This document shows positions 1 through 13,000 of a stretch of DNA of 64,000 nucleotides, one piece after another. The stretch is taken from contig NC_084828.1 of assembly GCF_033115175.1 (NCBI RefSeq), positions 95,605,388-95,669,387 of the forward strand, in the 5' to 3' direction. The stretch's first letter is position 1; each line of letters starts with the position of its first letter. The stretch comes from Lepus europaeus (lineage: Eukaryota > Chordata > Mammalia > Lagomorpha > Leporidae). The position numbers and the translations under genes were made by a program. The notes under the pieces were generated by a model. It did no database searches. It worked only from the letters and a program-made list of their open reading frames with translations, and was not told the DNA's origin.

Positions 1-112
1 AGAGACCAGGAAAGCGTTCTTGGTTCCTGGTTATTGCAAGCATTTGGGGTATGAACCAGTGGCTGAAAGAACTCTTTCTGCCTCTCCCTCCACCACTCTT
101 TCAAATAAAAGA
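1..112 (+). mobile_element. C-SINE, 3' part, cut by window start
   Basis: This is the end half of a form A copy: GGGGTATGAACCAGTGG, a pyrimidine-rich stretch and a short TTTCAAATAAAAG tail. Confidence 0.8.
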
Positions 113-451
113 TGTTCAGTCCTAGGTAAAGTACTCTACACATCATGGTTGCCAAGGATTAAATGAAGTAGTATGTACAGTGCTTTTTAAAAGTACCTGA
201 GTTTTTGTATGAACAGGTATTTCAGGATATGTGTGAAGGCTGGAGTTTTTTGTAAATGCCATCCTATCCTCAAATGTAGATGTGATCATGCCAGATCTAG
301 CTATCCATTTACGTTTTCCTGGAATATTAACACTTCTCAGCCCAATGGACACACTGTATTACAAACTAAGATTTAGAAGTCTAATTACAAGATTAAAACA
401 ACATTTTTTTTTGAACATTGAGTAGCACCAGCAATTTTTCTTTCATTTGCG

Positions 452-457
452 TTTATT
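452..457 (-). terminator. TRA2B: Distal polyadenylation signal AATAAA of TRA2B
   Basis: The plus-strand TTTATT reads AATAAA on the minus strand and is the last canonical hexamer before the repeat at the window edge. It gives a 3' UTR of about 1 kb. Confidence 0.65.
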
Positions 458-1045
458 TAAACACAGTTCTCAAAACATTTGAGTGAAATTGGGTCTCCTT
501 TGGTAAGCAAAGGACCTGAAAATAATATTTAAAAAATGAACAGGCAAAGTCTTCAGTTTATCCACAACACAGGTGTAGTGTTCCCTTCTCTTATCCCGTA
601 CTTTGAAGCACCCAGTTTTTTCATATGGTCTAAAAGCTAGAACAAGAGTACATTTGTGGTGGAATGTATTGTTACTTGCTGATAACTAGTTGAAATACCA
701 TTATCCCCTTGTAACAGCTTTAAGAAAAAGCCTTTTAAAGGCATACATTGTGTAACTCTTTTCTTATTCCCTGCTATATATAATACAGGTTACATAAAGG
801 CTGACAGATCCACATTTATATAAGCATCAAGCGTTTGCTGTATTGCGAGTTTTAGTTCTAATACTAGCAGTACAGAGTTACAGAGCGTAATTTTTAACAC
901 TTAACTTGCAAGTATAATAAGTATGGTATGTTTCATGGACTGGAGAAATAACGGGCATTTTTGTCTTTAAATTCACTACTGACAACTTAATCTGAACTTT
1001 CTGCTAAGCATTGATATGTTAGAAAGAAAAGTAAAAACCAAACTG

Positions 1046-1051
1046 TTTATT
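1046..1051 (-). terminator. TRA2B: Proximal polyadenylation signal AATAAA of TRA2B
   Basis: A second canonical hexamer sits about 375 nt after the stop codon and could yield a shorter 3' UTR. Whether it is used is not visible from sequence. Confidence 0.45.
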
Positions 1052-1424
1052 GTTGCTTTTTGCCATTTGGTAACATTTTACACACAGGCTTCGATCTTCA
1101 GAATACCCTGGATTCAGTAGAAAAACCTTTTAAATGAAGTTTTGTACAATAGAAACTTCTCAGCAGTCAAAATTTAGACTGTAAAAAAATACATGCAAAA
1201 CATACTTCTCTGAAAACACTTAACTTTGAACAAAGCACCAAACTACACAAATGCAGAATGAAAACAGCATTTCAACTCCACCAAAAGTAGTCATCATAAA
1301 AGGTGTAAAAGTCACCTAACTTCACTAGGCACTGTTCACTTTTTAAACAGGAGACAATAAAAAATATTGTCCACAAACAACATCCCAGCTCTAGGGCAGG
1401 TTTCAGAGTGTTCGACTTCATGCT

Positions 1425-1435
1425 TCAATAGCGAC
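1425..1435 (-). CDS. TRA2B: TRA2B exon 10, coding end (RRY and stop)
   Basis: Only 11 coding nt remain after the acceptor TTCCCAG: they complete Arg286 and give Arg287, Tyr288 and TGA (1427-1425). The rest of this terminal exon is 3' UTR. Confidence 0.95.
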
Positions 1436-4400
1436 CTGGGAAGAAAATAAACAAACATGCTTCAATGCCAAGGAATCTGAATATCAAATGTACTTTAATG
1501 CTGACAACTGAGACTACTTCACTATTAGCAGGTTCCTATGTACCAGCATAGCCCCTCTCTTTGACAATGAAGATTCTCAGAAAGGTGTTATCAACAGAAA
1601 TTAAACACTCAGTGTTAAACAGAAATGGCTGGGTTAAGTAGATCATAACCTGAGAACTACAGTTTTAAATCACTCAAATATCCCAAAGTTGTCCAAAATT
1701 TCCAAGGAAAGCTACTGACAATGAGAAAAAAAACAGTAAGTCTTAAGGGTTGTTTTTATAAACTTTCTTAAATCCTAGCAGCATTTAGGATGTGTGGTCA
1801 TAACATAAATGACCCAAATCAACCCATTATCTGCATAAGGAAGTAGCTTGGCTGTATAAAGAAATCCTAAGATAAATACTTACGAGGTGAGTAAGATCGT
1901 GATCTGGAACGTGATCTGTATCCTCCACGACTATAGTAAGGAGAAGGTGACCGCCTTCTGTAAACAAATGTCAAGACTGTCTAAGTCTCCATAGATCACA
2001 CTGACAAGTGACAATGATAACACCCTACCAAAACGAGGAGGTCCTCATGAACTTTCAAATATTTCTCATTAGATTTCAAGGTCCTTTTAAGTTGAGAATA
2101 AAGCACATTATCATAATAATGCATTCACTTCACTATTAGAGATCCAATACTCCATTCTTTACTTGACCAATTAATAATATGCTTTCCTTTTAAATTCTGT
2201 GAAATATACTGATACCACTGAGTAATTCTCTTTATAAACCATATTATTTCTGCAGACCCACAAAATCCATTATATTGTCATCTGGCTTTACATCCAAGCA
2301 ACCCAAATTTGTGTGAGGCCACTTATGCCTTAACTACAAAACCATTACCAAGCGTACATCTTTATTCAAAGTTTCTACTGTTGACCAATTATAAATCCTT
2401 TCCTGGCATACCTATAAATTTGATCTCTATCTTGAGCAGCTCTCCATCCGCCTCCTCCTCCACCACCACCTCTGGAAGACAGAAAAGAAACACACATTTA
2501 GTTTACTAACTTTTAGGAAGAATATACAAGTCCTGCTTTAAAATAAAAATATCCACAAAACAAATATAACTTTAAAAAAATGTTTTATTTATTTGAAAAA
2601 GAGAGGGAAGATAGAGCTCTTCCATCTGCTAGTTCATGCAATGGCCAGAGCTGGGTTGATCTGAAGCCAAGAGCCAGGAACTTCTTGTAGGTCTCCCATT
2701 TTGGTGCAGGGGCCAAGGACTTGGGCCATCTTCCACTGCTTTCCCAGGCAAATTAGCAGGGAGCTGGATTGGAAGTGGAAAAGTTGGATGCCTGTGCTAA
2801 AGGTGGCGGTCCCAAACTTAACTTTCTTATAAGTAAAATGATATTAACAAATTCCCATCATTGCAAGTTAACACCTTGAATCCTCTCAAGCTATTTTGCC
2901 TGTCTTCCAGTGCATGACACATATTTTTAAGTAAAGTCTTCATAGGGGCCAGTGCTATGGGGTAAAGTCACTGCCTGATGTGCCAGCATCCCATATGGGC
3001 AGGGTTTGAGACCTGGCTGCTCCACTTCTGATCCAGCTCTCTGCTATGGCCTGAGAAAGCAGTGGAAGATGCTCTAAGTACTTGATCCTCTGTCACTCAT
3101 GCAGGAGACCTAGATAATGTTCCTGGCTCCTTGCTTCAGCCTGGCCCAGCTCAGGACATTGTAGCTTTATGAGTGAACCAGTGAACAGAAGATCTCTTAC
3201 TTTCTTTGCCCTTCAAATAAAAGAATGACTTAACAGAAAATCTCATTTAAAGTCCAGCTTGTATTTGTTGGTGTAAAATGGAAGTGCTGAATAAAGTTTT
3301 TATTAAAGGTTAAAACTTAGGCAAATATATTGCTTTAAATTTTGCTCAGATTCAGAAAAGCTGATCACTCTGCATTATAACTTACCTATATGACCTGCTA
3401 TAGTAGTCTCGATCATCATAGCCTCGATCATACCCTCTGTCGTAGTAATCCCGACGTCTCGAACTGCCACTAGGAATAATAAAATGACTTTTTAAAAAAG
3501 TTACGTGATCTTGCCTGTATTTATGGACATAACTTTTGCCATTAAAAACCTGTTCAGCAGCAGCACACCACCACAAACAGCTTGGGTCACTATGGTTTTA
3601 GGGATTTAACATAATACTCCTATGTAATGGGCAACTGTTTCAATTAAAGTTTCTTTATTCTCTTCTGGAGAAAAATGGAGATACCAACTAGCTAGACTTT
3701 TTGGATTATGTTGACTATTTCTGAACAGTACTGGAAAATACTGCCTTTTCCTCATTACAGCATATTTCTAAAAACCTTTTGGTTAAGGAGACACAGATCT
3801 ACTGACTTCCTCTCTTACTAATCTAATGTAGCAAAACCACATGTTTCCAAGAGGAAGAGAACAGTCACATACAGAAAACAGTTTTGGGAGTGGGAAGATA
3901 TTCCAGTATTAATTAATTTTCTGGCAGCAATATACACACTTGGTGAGAGCTGTGGCAGTATTCTTAATAGGCCAATAGTATTAACTAGTAACTAAAGTCC
4001 ATATTTTTTACTTTAATGATTAACCAACAGGATTAGATGAAATGTCAGACTTCACTGGCACACAAGTGTGTCTGGAGAGGAACTGAACGAATCAAACTGC
4101 TAGGACATTTTTATCTTGCAAATAAACTTACTATGTAGGTCTCCCCATGTAAATTCCTGGTGTTGGAGTATGTGGTCTTTTTGTTATAGAAAAATCAACT
4201 CTGATTCTACGCCCATCAAGCTCCATTCCATTGGCACGTTCTTTAGCCTTCAAAAGATAAGACAAATAATTGTTAGACTTCCTGAACAAAGCCACTAATT
4301 AACCTATAGTTCTAAGGTTCAATTAGACTTTTCACTTAAGTGCAGTTATTTTAATAATGGCCAGAATATAAGTTCTACAATTTATATAGTAAGATCTCCT

Positions 4401-7400
4401 CCATTAAATACTCATTTGAAAAAGCTGGTTAGAAACAGTTGAAAATTTATTGAAATGCTGAAAATGCCAATTTAACCCATGAAGTACAACAGTACTTTAA
4501 GTTTATTAAAAAAAAAAAAGTTTTTGCACAATGCAGTTTGATAACAAATTTTCCATGAATTTTTTTGAAGACTCCTCACATGCAGAGATTACAAAAAGTC
4601 TTACACCCAAATAATTTCACTCTTCTGTGCTTTATGAAGTATCTCTTGTATTTAAAGTAATTGTTGTACCTAAAAATCTGATAGTGTGTCCAGTTCTAAA
4701 GCAGTACATAGCTGGCAAATTATATAGCCCATGGACCAAAGCTGGCCAGCAGTCTCTTACTTTATGACTCATAAGCTAAGAAATTTAAATGGCTAGGGGC
4801 AGGCTGCTGTGGCACAAGATTCTGCTTGGGACACTCAATGTCCTTATCAATCAGCCCTGATACAACTTCCTACTAGTAATGTTGAGAGGCAGCAGATAGT
4901 CCACATACTTGGGTTCCCGCTACCCATGTGAAATGTGGATGGAGTTCCTGGATCCTGGTTTCAGGCTGCCTAGCTAGCCCTTAAGAGTGAACCAGTAGAT
5001 AAAAGCTTTGTCACTCTGAAAACAGATGTTTGTGTTTACATCTGTTTCTGGCACTAGTCAGATAAAAAACGTTCTATTTTAAAGGGAATGATCTGTTTTC
5101 CTGCACAAAAATCAAACCCAACAATCTGACAACCTCTACTGTCACCAACATTGAACAAATCAAATCATACATTTGTTACCATAGTATTTCCTAAAATGAA
5201 GTTGAGTGACACCTTAACAAGACCCCTTCAAAATCTATTTAATCTAGCTTATATTCCTGCATTTAGTAAACCAAGTTACCCCCTTTAAAACTTAGCTTAT
5301 AACTTTTAAACAACCACTCTATCTAGAGCTCAATTCTTAATCTCATCATTGACCAGTAGGCTAATCCTTAAGTGTTTCTTAGAGCTTTTTCTCTTCCTTA
5401 CCACTTCCATTAGATATGACTTCAGCCACCATCATTCTGTACCTAGTCTGTTTTTTAAAGTTTACATACAACTGCTACTGTGTTCTGAGGTCAGCATTTG
5501 TAGCATAGTAGCTACGTCACTGCCTGCAGTGCAGGCTTCCAATATGGGCACCTATGAGTCCTGGCTGTTCCACTTCTGATCTAACTTCCTTGCTAATGTG
5601 CCTGGGAAAGCAGCAGAGGGCTGCCCAAGTGCTTAGGGCCCTCCACCCATGTGGGAGACTCAGAAGCAGCTCCTGCCTTAGGCCTGGTTCAGCCCTGGCC
5701 ATTGCAGCCATTTGGGGAATGAACCAGCAGATGGAAGACCCCTTCCTCCCTCCCTCCCACTCTATCTTTCAAATTAAAAAGTTACTGTGTATTCTGCCTC
5801 AAGACAAATTAAAATTCAATCATTATCATTTATCTGCAATATACTGAAAACCAGTTCCATTTTCATATAATTCTATCACTTTTGTTTATCTCATTAGAAA
5901 AAATAGTTCAATGTAAATACTGATTGGGCATTCTAACTAGAAAATCACTAATATTCTTATATATTCATATATATAAATTATATATTCATATATATGAAAG
6001 GGGTTAACTATACACATACACAGAAACAGCAAGTGACATACAGGGTTTACTTAAATAATGCGGTGAAGACTGGAATGTAAAGGGTGATAGAACCGACTGC
6101 TCTAGGTCACTTTCCTGTCACTCTGTATGGATTCAAAATTTTCCACAATAAAGGTTTAAATAATCTCAAAGTATAATTGACTCTATCCCCAGAAGAGTGT
6201 ACTTCCTTTAACCCAAACTGTAACTGTCTATCATATTTTATATTAAAAAAGCAAACACTATCCTTACTCAAACACTTGGTCATCATAAGTTGGAGTTAAC
6301 AAAAGGACCGCTGTTTTACAGAGGTACATGTAAACTTTTACTTACTTCCTTAGCATCATCTACATTTTCAAAATAAACAAAGGCAAATCCTCTTGAACGC
6401 CTAGACTGCTGGTCATATACAATAGACACATCAGCAATGGGACCATACTTAGAGAAAACTTCTCTTAGATCTCTTTCTGTGGTATACAAGCTCAAACCAA
6501 ATACTCCAAGACAACAGTTGGGGTCAGGATTTGCCTGGAAATAGAAAAATCAATCTTAAATTCTGAAAGCTTATCATAAATCAAAGTTCAGCCTCCCCCA
6601 CCCCCACCCCAAAGGAACCATAAGCTAGCTAAAAATTTCACGCACAATTAAAGTACTTAACAATTAGACCAAATACCATTTAGAAATTTACAAAACATTA
6701 CAGCAAGCACTGCAAGCATTTTTGAGAATGGGCAGAAAAAGACTACAAAATAATTTCAATCTTAAAATTAACTGGGAAAATGGGGACTCATACTGGTAAA
6801 AAGCCAACTTGGCATCTTTTTTTGAGACTGGAGGGCAGTCTGGTTGAGGGATTTACCTAACAATTTTTTCCTAAGAATTATTCAGATATTCACAAAGGGC
6901 TTACATATGGCTTATCAGATTAGCATTCTTTGTGAGAATACAATTTTTGGAGTGTTAAAATTAAGGTAGATCATCCATACAATGGAATGCTCAGAACTGC
7001 CAAAAATATTTAGAACAGCACATACAGTTTGACTGTATTTTCACAGGAACATAATACAGGAGTCTGATCTCATCCCTGGGGGATGTGTTTTAAAGACCCC
7101 TAGCAGATGCCTGAAACCAGATATAGTTCCAAACTCTGTATAGTCCCTGGGTATCTGTGGGAGATTGGTTCCAGGACACCCCAAGGAATACCAAAATTGT
7201 GCAGATGCTCAAGTCCTTTACACAAAGTGGTAGAGTATTTGCACAAAACCTCCACACATTCTCTGTATACAATAAATTACTAAATTACTTATAATGCCCA
7301 ACACATTTTAAATGCTATGTCAGTAGTTGTTATGATGAAAAAGATGGCATTTGAAATACATCTTGGGGCCGGGCACTTGGCCTAGCAGTTAAGACACCGG

Positions 7401-9971
7401 TTAAGACGCCCGCGTCCCATGTCGGAGTACCTGGGTTCGATACCCAGCTCCAGCTCCTGACTCCAGCAACTGGGTTCCTACCACCCACGTGGGAGACCTG
7501 GAATGCGTTCCCGGCTTCGGCCCTGGCCCAGCCCTGGCCGTTGCAGGACTTTGGGGAGTGTACCAGCGGATGGAGGCTCTGTCTGCCTGTCTCTCAAATA
7601 AATAAAATAAATTAAAAAAAAAAGAGACATCTCAAAACACTAAGCCTCAAGATTTCACTCATGCAATCACTGCTATAGCTCCATTATCCAATAAAAATCA
7701 GTTCAAGAAAAAAAAAAAAGTAAACTCAAGCAGTCAAAAAATGCTTCCCATCTTACCCGATTCCCAACATGACGCCTGCGAGTAGACATGGGAGAATGAC
7801 TGTGGCTATGCCGTCTGCGATAATCTCGACTGTAAGACCTGCTGCGGGATCGTCTATGAGAACGGGACCGAGACCGTGACCTCGTATAATGCCTTCGAGA
7901 GCTTCTTCTGGATCTAGACCTGCAAGACAAAGGCTATGACTAAGCAAATGACAAAAAAAAGTCTTCAATTCATTACTCTGGAGTAAAATTCCAAAAGAAC
8001 ACAATCCACGCACATACTAATATGGTTATAGATTCAGTGGGATAAGCTGCTGCTTCTCTTCTTACAAGATAATTTCCTCTCTCTAGTCACTTCCAACTTC
8101 ACTAGGAGACATTTCAAAACTATACTCTCCAAGCATTTCTAAAAGGGAGATTAAAATGAACACATTTTTTGAAAAATTATAAAGCATACAGCATTTTACT
8201 ACCTTGATTTCTGCCCATCTTTACCCCTTAGAATACCACGCTGTTTTTCTACCATCCCTTATGCCCACCATTCATTTAACATACTGACAAAGTCACCAGG
8301 TAGTTTTCACTAGCAATTAAAACAAAAACAACGAGTGGCTTTTAACTAGAGAAATCATATAAAGTTGTCATCCAAACCAGGACATGTTTGAGAAATGGGG
8401 TATCATTAATTATGCTTTTGACAACAGGCATAAACTAAGGCTCTCAGGCAAACCAGGATGTATAGCCTTCTCTTAATGAACATTAAAAAAAAATGCACTG
8501 TGGTAAGGCATTGTTTTATACACACATGTACAGAATACATTGGACTACACCTGTTTATGAAGAATTGCAGTTACTGAAAACTAATGTTCTAGAGTTTATT
8601 TGCCATACTAAAAAAGTTTTACAATCATGAACCCTCACAACTTTGAAGAACTGGCACTAACTAAAAAGAAGCTAAAGTAGAAAAGTTTTTAAGTGATCTG
8701 CCCAAGCAAGCAAAAACACACCTAAGATTTGAACACTGACTCCAAAAGCCCAAGCTCTTAACCACTTAGACTTCCTCCTGTCTCTTACAACTTAGGTTCA
8801 TATCTAGTACCAATATTAAACAGGCCAACAAATAATCTACCCTATCTTCCTGGTTTACAAAGCACACACCAATTTCAGATCTAAGAGTAACAGAAGAAAA
8901 TCTCAAGACAGTCTTTCTTACCTAGATTCAGATCTGGACCTGGACTTTGATCTGGAACGCCTGGAATCTTCCTTGGAGCGAGACCTTGCAGGGGTATGCC
9001 TTGCAGATTTCCCCGATCCGTGAGCACTTCCACTTCTGGAAGCAGAACGGGATTCCTACACGTAGATGTCAAAAGTTTAATTTGTGTACTTTCTGGGCAA
9101 CTTTAAAAACAAATAAGCTGCTGTGAGATAAATGGTGAGGGAGAGCAATACCCTTCCAAGATAAGAAAACATAGGTAAGGGCAGGAACTGAGTATACCTG
9201 GTATAATAGTTTCACTGCTCCATCTGACAAATCAATTAACTTGACCTTTCTTCCACCTTATGGGAGCAGGGATTAAGAGTTATGTGACCCTACTCCCTTC
9301 AGAAAGGGGTGCCAAAGTCAAGCATTAAGGTAACTGTCCAAAGATTGTTTGGGAAAGTTATTCCATAAAGAGTAGGTTGAGAAAGAATCTCAGTAACTAT
9401 GACACCTATGCTTTTAAAAACTATTTCAATGTGGTTGCAATGAATAAAACAAAACCCTGCACATTTAATAAAACTTGCTTTAAAATGTTTCATTTTTTTA
9501 AAGTTAATGCTTCCAAGTTCTATTTACTTTTCAATGAAAAGAGAGACAAAGACAACTTCATTAATCCTAAAGATAGAAACCTAATGGAGAGGACCAAAGA
9601 CCCTATTTTATCTAATAATGGTGGGAGGCTGCTCAAACTCAAAACCACCAGATGAAGCTACAGAAAAAGGCAGTGAAATGCAGAGTTAAGAGAGAGGATA
9701 TCATGAGATTTGCTTTCTCAGCTAAACAGGGATGATCAAGGGTAAACTTAACTGGAGATAAGTAAACTTAAGAATGTTATGTAAGGGATACATTAAAACC
9801 AGGACAGATTAAATTAAGAACTCCTCACCCAAGGCCCGGAAGAGAAACAGCTCAGAACTGTGAGCAAAAACCAAAGTCTAAGTATCATTTACTCGCAACT
9901 TTACCAATCAAAAAAATAAAATTAAATTAAAAAAATAAATAAATAAAAGACTGGCCGGCAGCTAAGTAGCA

Positions 9972-10013
<42 letters not shown>

Positions 10014-13000
10014 AAAGGCCAAAACGGAGCAACTAGTCTATCAATGAACCCAGATCATTTGGTCAGTTAATCAACAGGAAAGTTTTATGTAAGCAGAATC
10101 AGAGAAAAGCTCTGGTGGTGTAAGCAACACAAACAAAAGTGGATGCTTGAAGAGAGGGGGACAGAACATACTCAGAAATCAAGTGGGATAGTCTTTTATG
10201 GAACTCAGGCAAAATTAATCACAGTCTAGTAAGTCTTTCTACTAAGGACAGCATACTCAAAAGCAAGCAGTATTGTAGAAGTCACTATAGTGTTAAGAAT
10301 ATCAAATAGAAACCTCCAGACAAAAAGTTACTTTGTCTGGTAGGTCTTTAGAATGGTATGGCCACTTTTAAAAGGATGGATTATTTCTGAGTTACAGTCC
10401 TGAACATTTAAGAATACAGACCCATGGTTAACAGCATAATGGAAAAAATTTCACAAAATTCTTACGATGTGCAGAGGAAAAACTTAAACACGAGACTAAT
10501 TCAGTCAGTTGAATTCAGGTGTCCAGGCCTCTACTCTAGACATAGTCAATCAAATAGACTTAAAAAAAGTCACTATAAAACATGGTATAAAGTTTTCCCT
10601 CAAACCCCCACACCTCAAGTAACTATAAAGACATTGAAAGAAATAGATGATATTCTTTATTAGTGAGAACAGCTGCCTTATGCACCAAGAAATGGCTACA
10701 AGATATAGTGCTGCTCAGAGAATCCAATTACTAATCCCTTTAATTTCTCCATCTAATGTTCTGAACACCAAGACATCCAGAAACAATTCATTTCCCTTCT
10801 CTCTCCTTGAACTAAGGAGGTAGTCTCAAAAATAGGGGTTTCTACCATGGTCACCACAGGCAAAAGGCAATCTGACAGAAATAGGGAATCCAAAAGTTAT
10901 CAAGTAACTATGCCAATGCTAGGAAGGTTTCTTCAGGAATGTTTTTAACCTTTAATGGAAACCGAAACAAATAATCTGCCCAAGAAGAGAGATCAGTACC
11001 TCAACAGTTCAAAAGAAAAGGTAAATTGTAGCTAACAGAAATTAAGTCAAGCAATCTATATCAAGAAAGATTCTTTGCTTCACAGAAAAGCCTTATTTAG
11101 ATGCTTTACCAGTCTGTCCACAAACAGTAAAGAAAATATTTCTAGCCTACATATAGCTGTAATGAGGTTTCCTTATGAAGTCTTAGCAGATCAGGGGTCA
11201 AAGATATGATGTTTATGAAATTACAAGCATTTTCTTTCGCTGTCTCAAAAACTGAGACGCTATGCAGACACACGTAAATCATTTCTCAGACCAGAAATAA
11301 AAGAAACGCAAGAATGCAAAAACTTCTCCTTTCTACACTGACAGCTAGGCTAACACCTAACCACGGTCTTAAAACCCTCTTTCTTGTCGGGGTAGTTTCT
11401 TAAAGTTAATGCCATCTACAGCTATGCTGGTCATTACAGTTCATTGGGATAACACATGCAAAGGAATTTAGGTCTAGAAGAAATGATATCTAAAATTACC
11501 AGCCAAATCTAAAGTGTAATGCTAAACTTTAACACAGGCAAATCTATAAAATCAGTTGGGAAAGTCCCTATCCAAGTAGGTACCAAAAAGGTACTTCAAA
11601 TTCCACATTCAGGGCTGACAAAATTATAGCTGTTAACACATTAAAACCCTGTCAAAACTAAAACCCAATCTGATTCTGGATATCAGTTAAGGCCATCTTT
11701 AAAACCAGTTTCTAAAATAATGTCCAGTGAATCAAGCTATCAACTGATCTCACTCATATGCTCACACACAACCTACAAAGGCAAAAATACCCAACAGTCT
11801 TCCAACAAAACCTCAATCTACACCTCTCTATTCTTGGAGGCTATTTAAGAAAAACTTATTTGAAAGAGATGACTGAAGCTGTAATACACCACTCAATTCA
11901 TATTCAACGGGAACTCAAGAATTTCATCAAAAACATGTATTAAGAAAAAATTCTGCAGACTTCAAAATTGTGCACCAAAATATACTTTCCTCAACAAACT
12001 TTTTAAACTACTTGTATATTAAACACTGGATGCAGCACATCGATTTAGAACACTGGCTCATAAGTTTATAGCATTTGAAAATTTAGAGCCCAAACCACAG
12101 AGTATTATAGTAGGTAGGTCTGGTCTGCAGTTAGGCATCTAAATTTCTTAAGAACAAAGTACTATGCTAATTAAGTCAAAATTTAGAGGTTGTGTTTTCT
12201 GCCTATCTGAAATTTTTCCCCTTGACAAACACATCTTCCTGCAACCTTGCTTCTATCATCTTTCCGTCCCCCCACCCCCCAGCATTAATGCAGTCTTCCC
12301 TTCACTGCCTGTCCCTATCTTCCCTTAACCTCCCCAACAGCTTGAGGATGACACCTCCTAAGACCCAAAGATGCTTTGGCCAAGGGGAAAAACAAAAATA
12401 AATTGTTGACATGTCTACTAGTATCAATGTGTTTTCACTTTAAATGTATCCAAACCGAACCACAATCTGATCCCAAAATACTTTATTTCTTGACCCTTTT
12501 TTCTTCTTGTGGACTCCCAAGAACTTTTTTTAACTCTCAATATCCACTTCACATCACTTTTATCCGAGGTATCTGTTTTAATTAACTTCTGAATGCAAAT
12601 TAATCACAAAGATTTACTGGTTATCAATAGCAAGATATTTTACAACCCAACAACTAGACAAAGCAAATAAGAAAACTTGTTTCCTATAAATGGATTTTTC
12701 TTCTGCTTTCAAGACACAGAAATACAAAAAGCGAAGTTCTGACAGGCCCTAAAGCACCAGAAAATGAATTCATAATAGATGTCACTTAAAATAATTTCTC
12801 CAATAACTTTAAGATTCCCAGCACATCGTAAGACTCTTTAAAGTTATCTTCATTTTAGAAGTAGTACTCTTAGAATTCTCAACTAGGTAGAAAACAACTG
12901 TTACTACTGGGTGTTATTTTGATATATGTACTTATCCCATCTAACATTACAACAGCTGATTCTTCTTTCAACTAAAACAAAAGAAAAACAAATATGAGCT

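Larger units (their letters stand above)
430..1424 (-). other. TRA2B: TRA2B 3' UTR (lower end approximate)
   Basis: AT-rich sequence free of SINEs runs from the stop codon to a distal poly(A) signal. The cleavage site is inferred as 15-30 nt past the signal, near 430. Positions 113-430 beyond it show no gene. Confidence 0.75.

Noticed and set aside
7366..7450. tRNA-like sequence with box B GGTTCGATACC
   Set aside because: It is the tRNA-derived head of a SINE, followed by a SINE body and A-rich tail. No cloverleaf with an acceptor stem was found.
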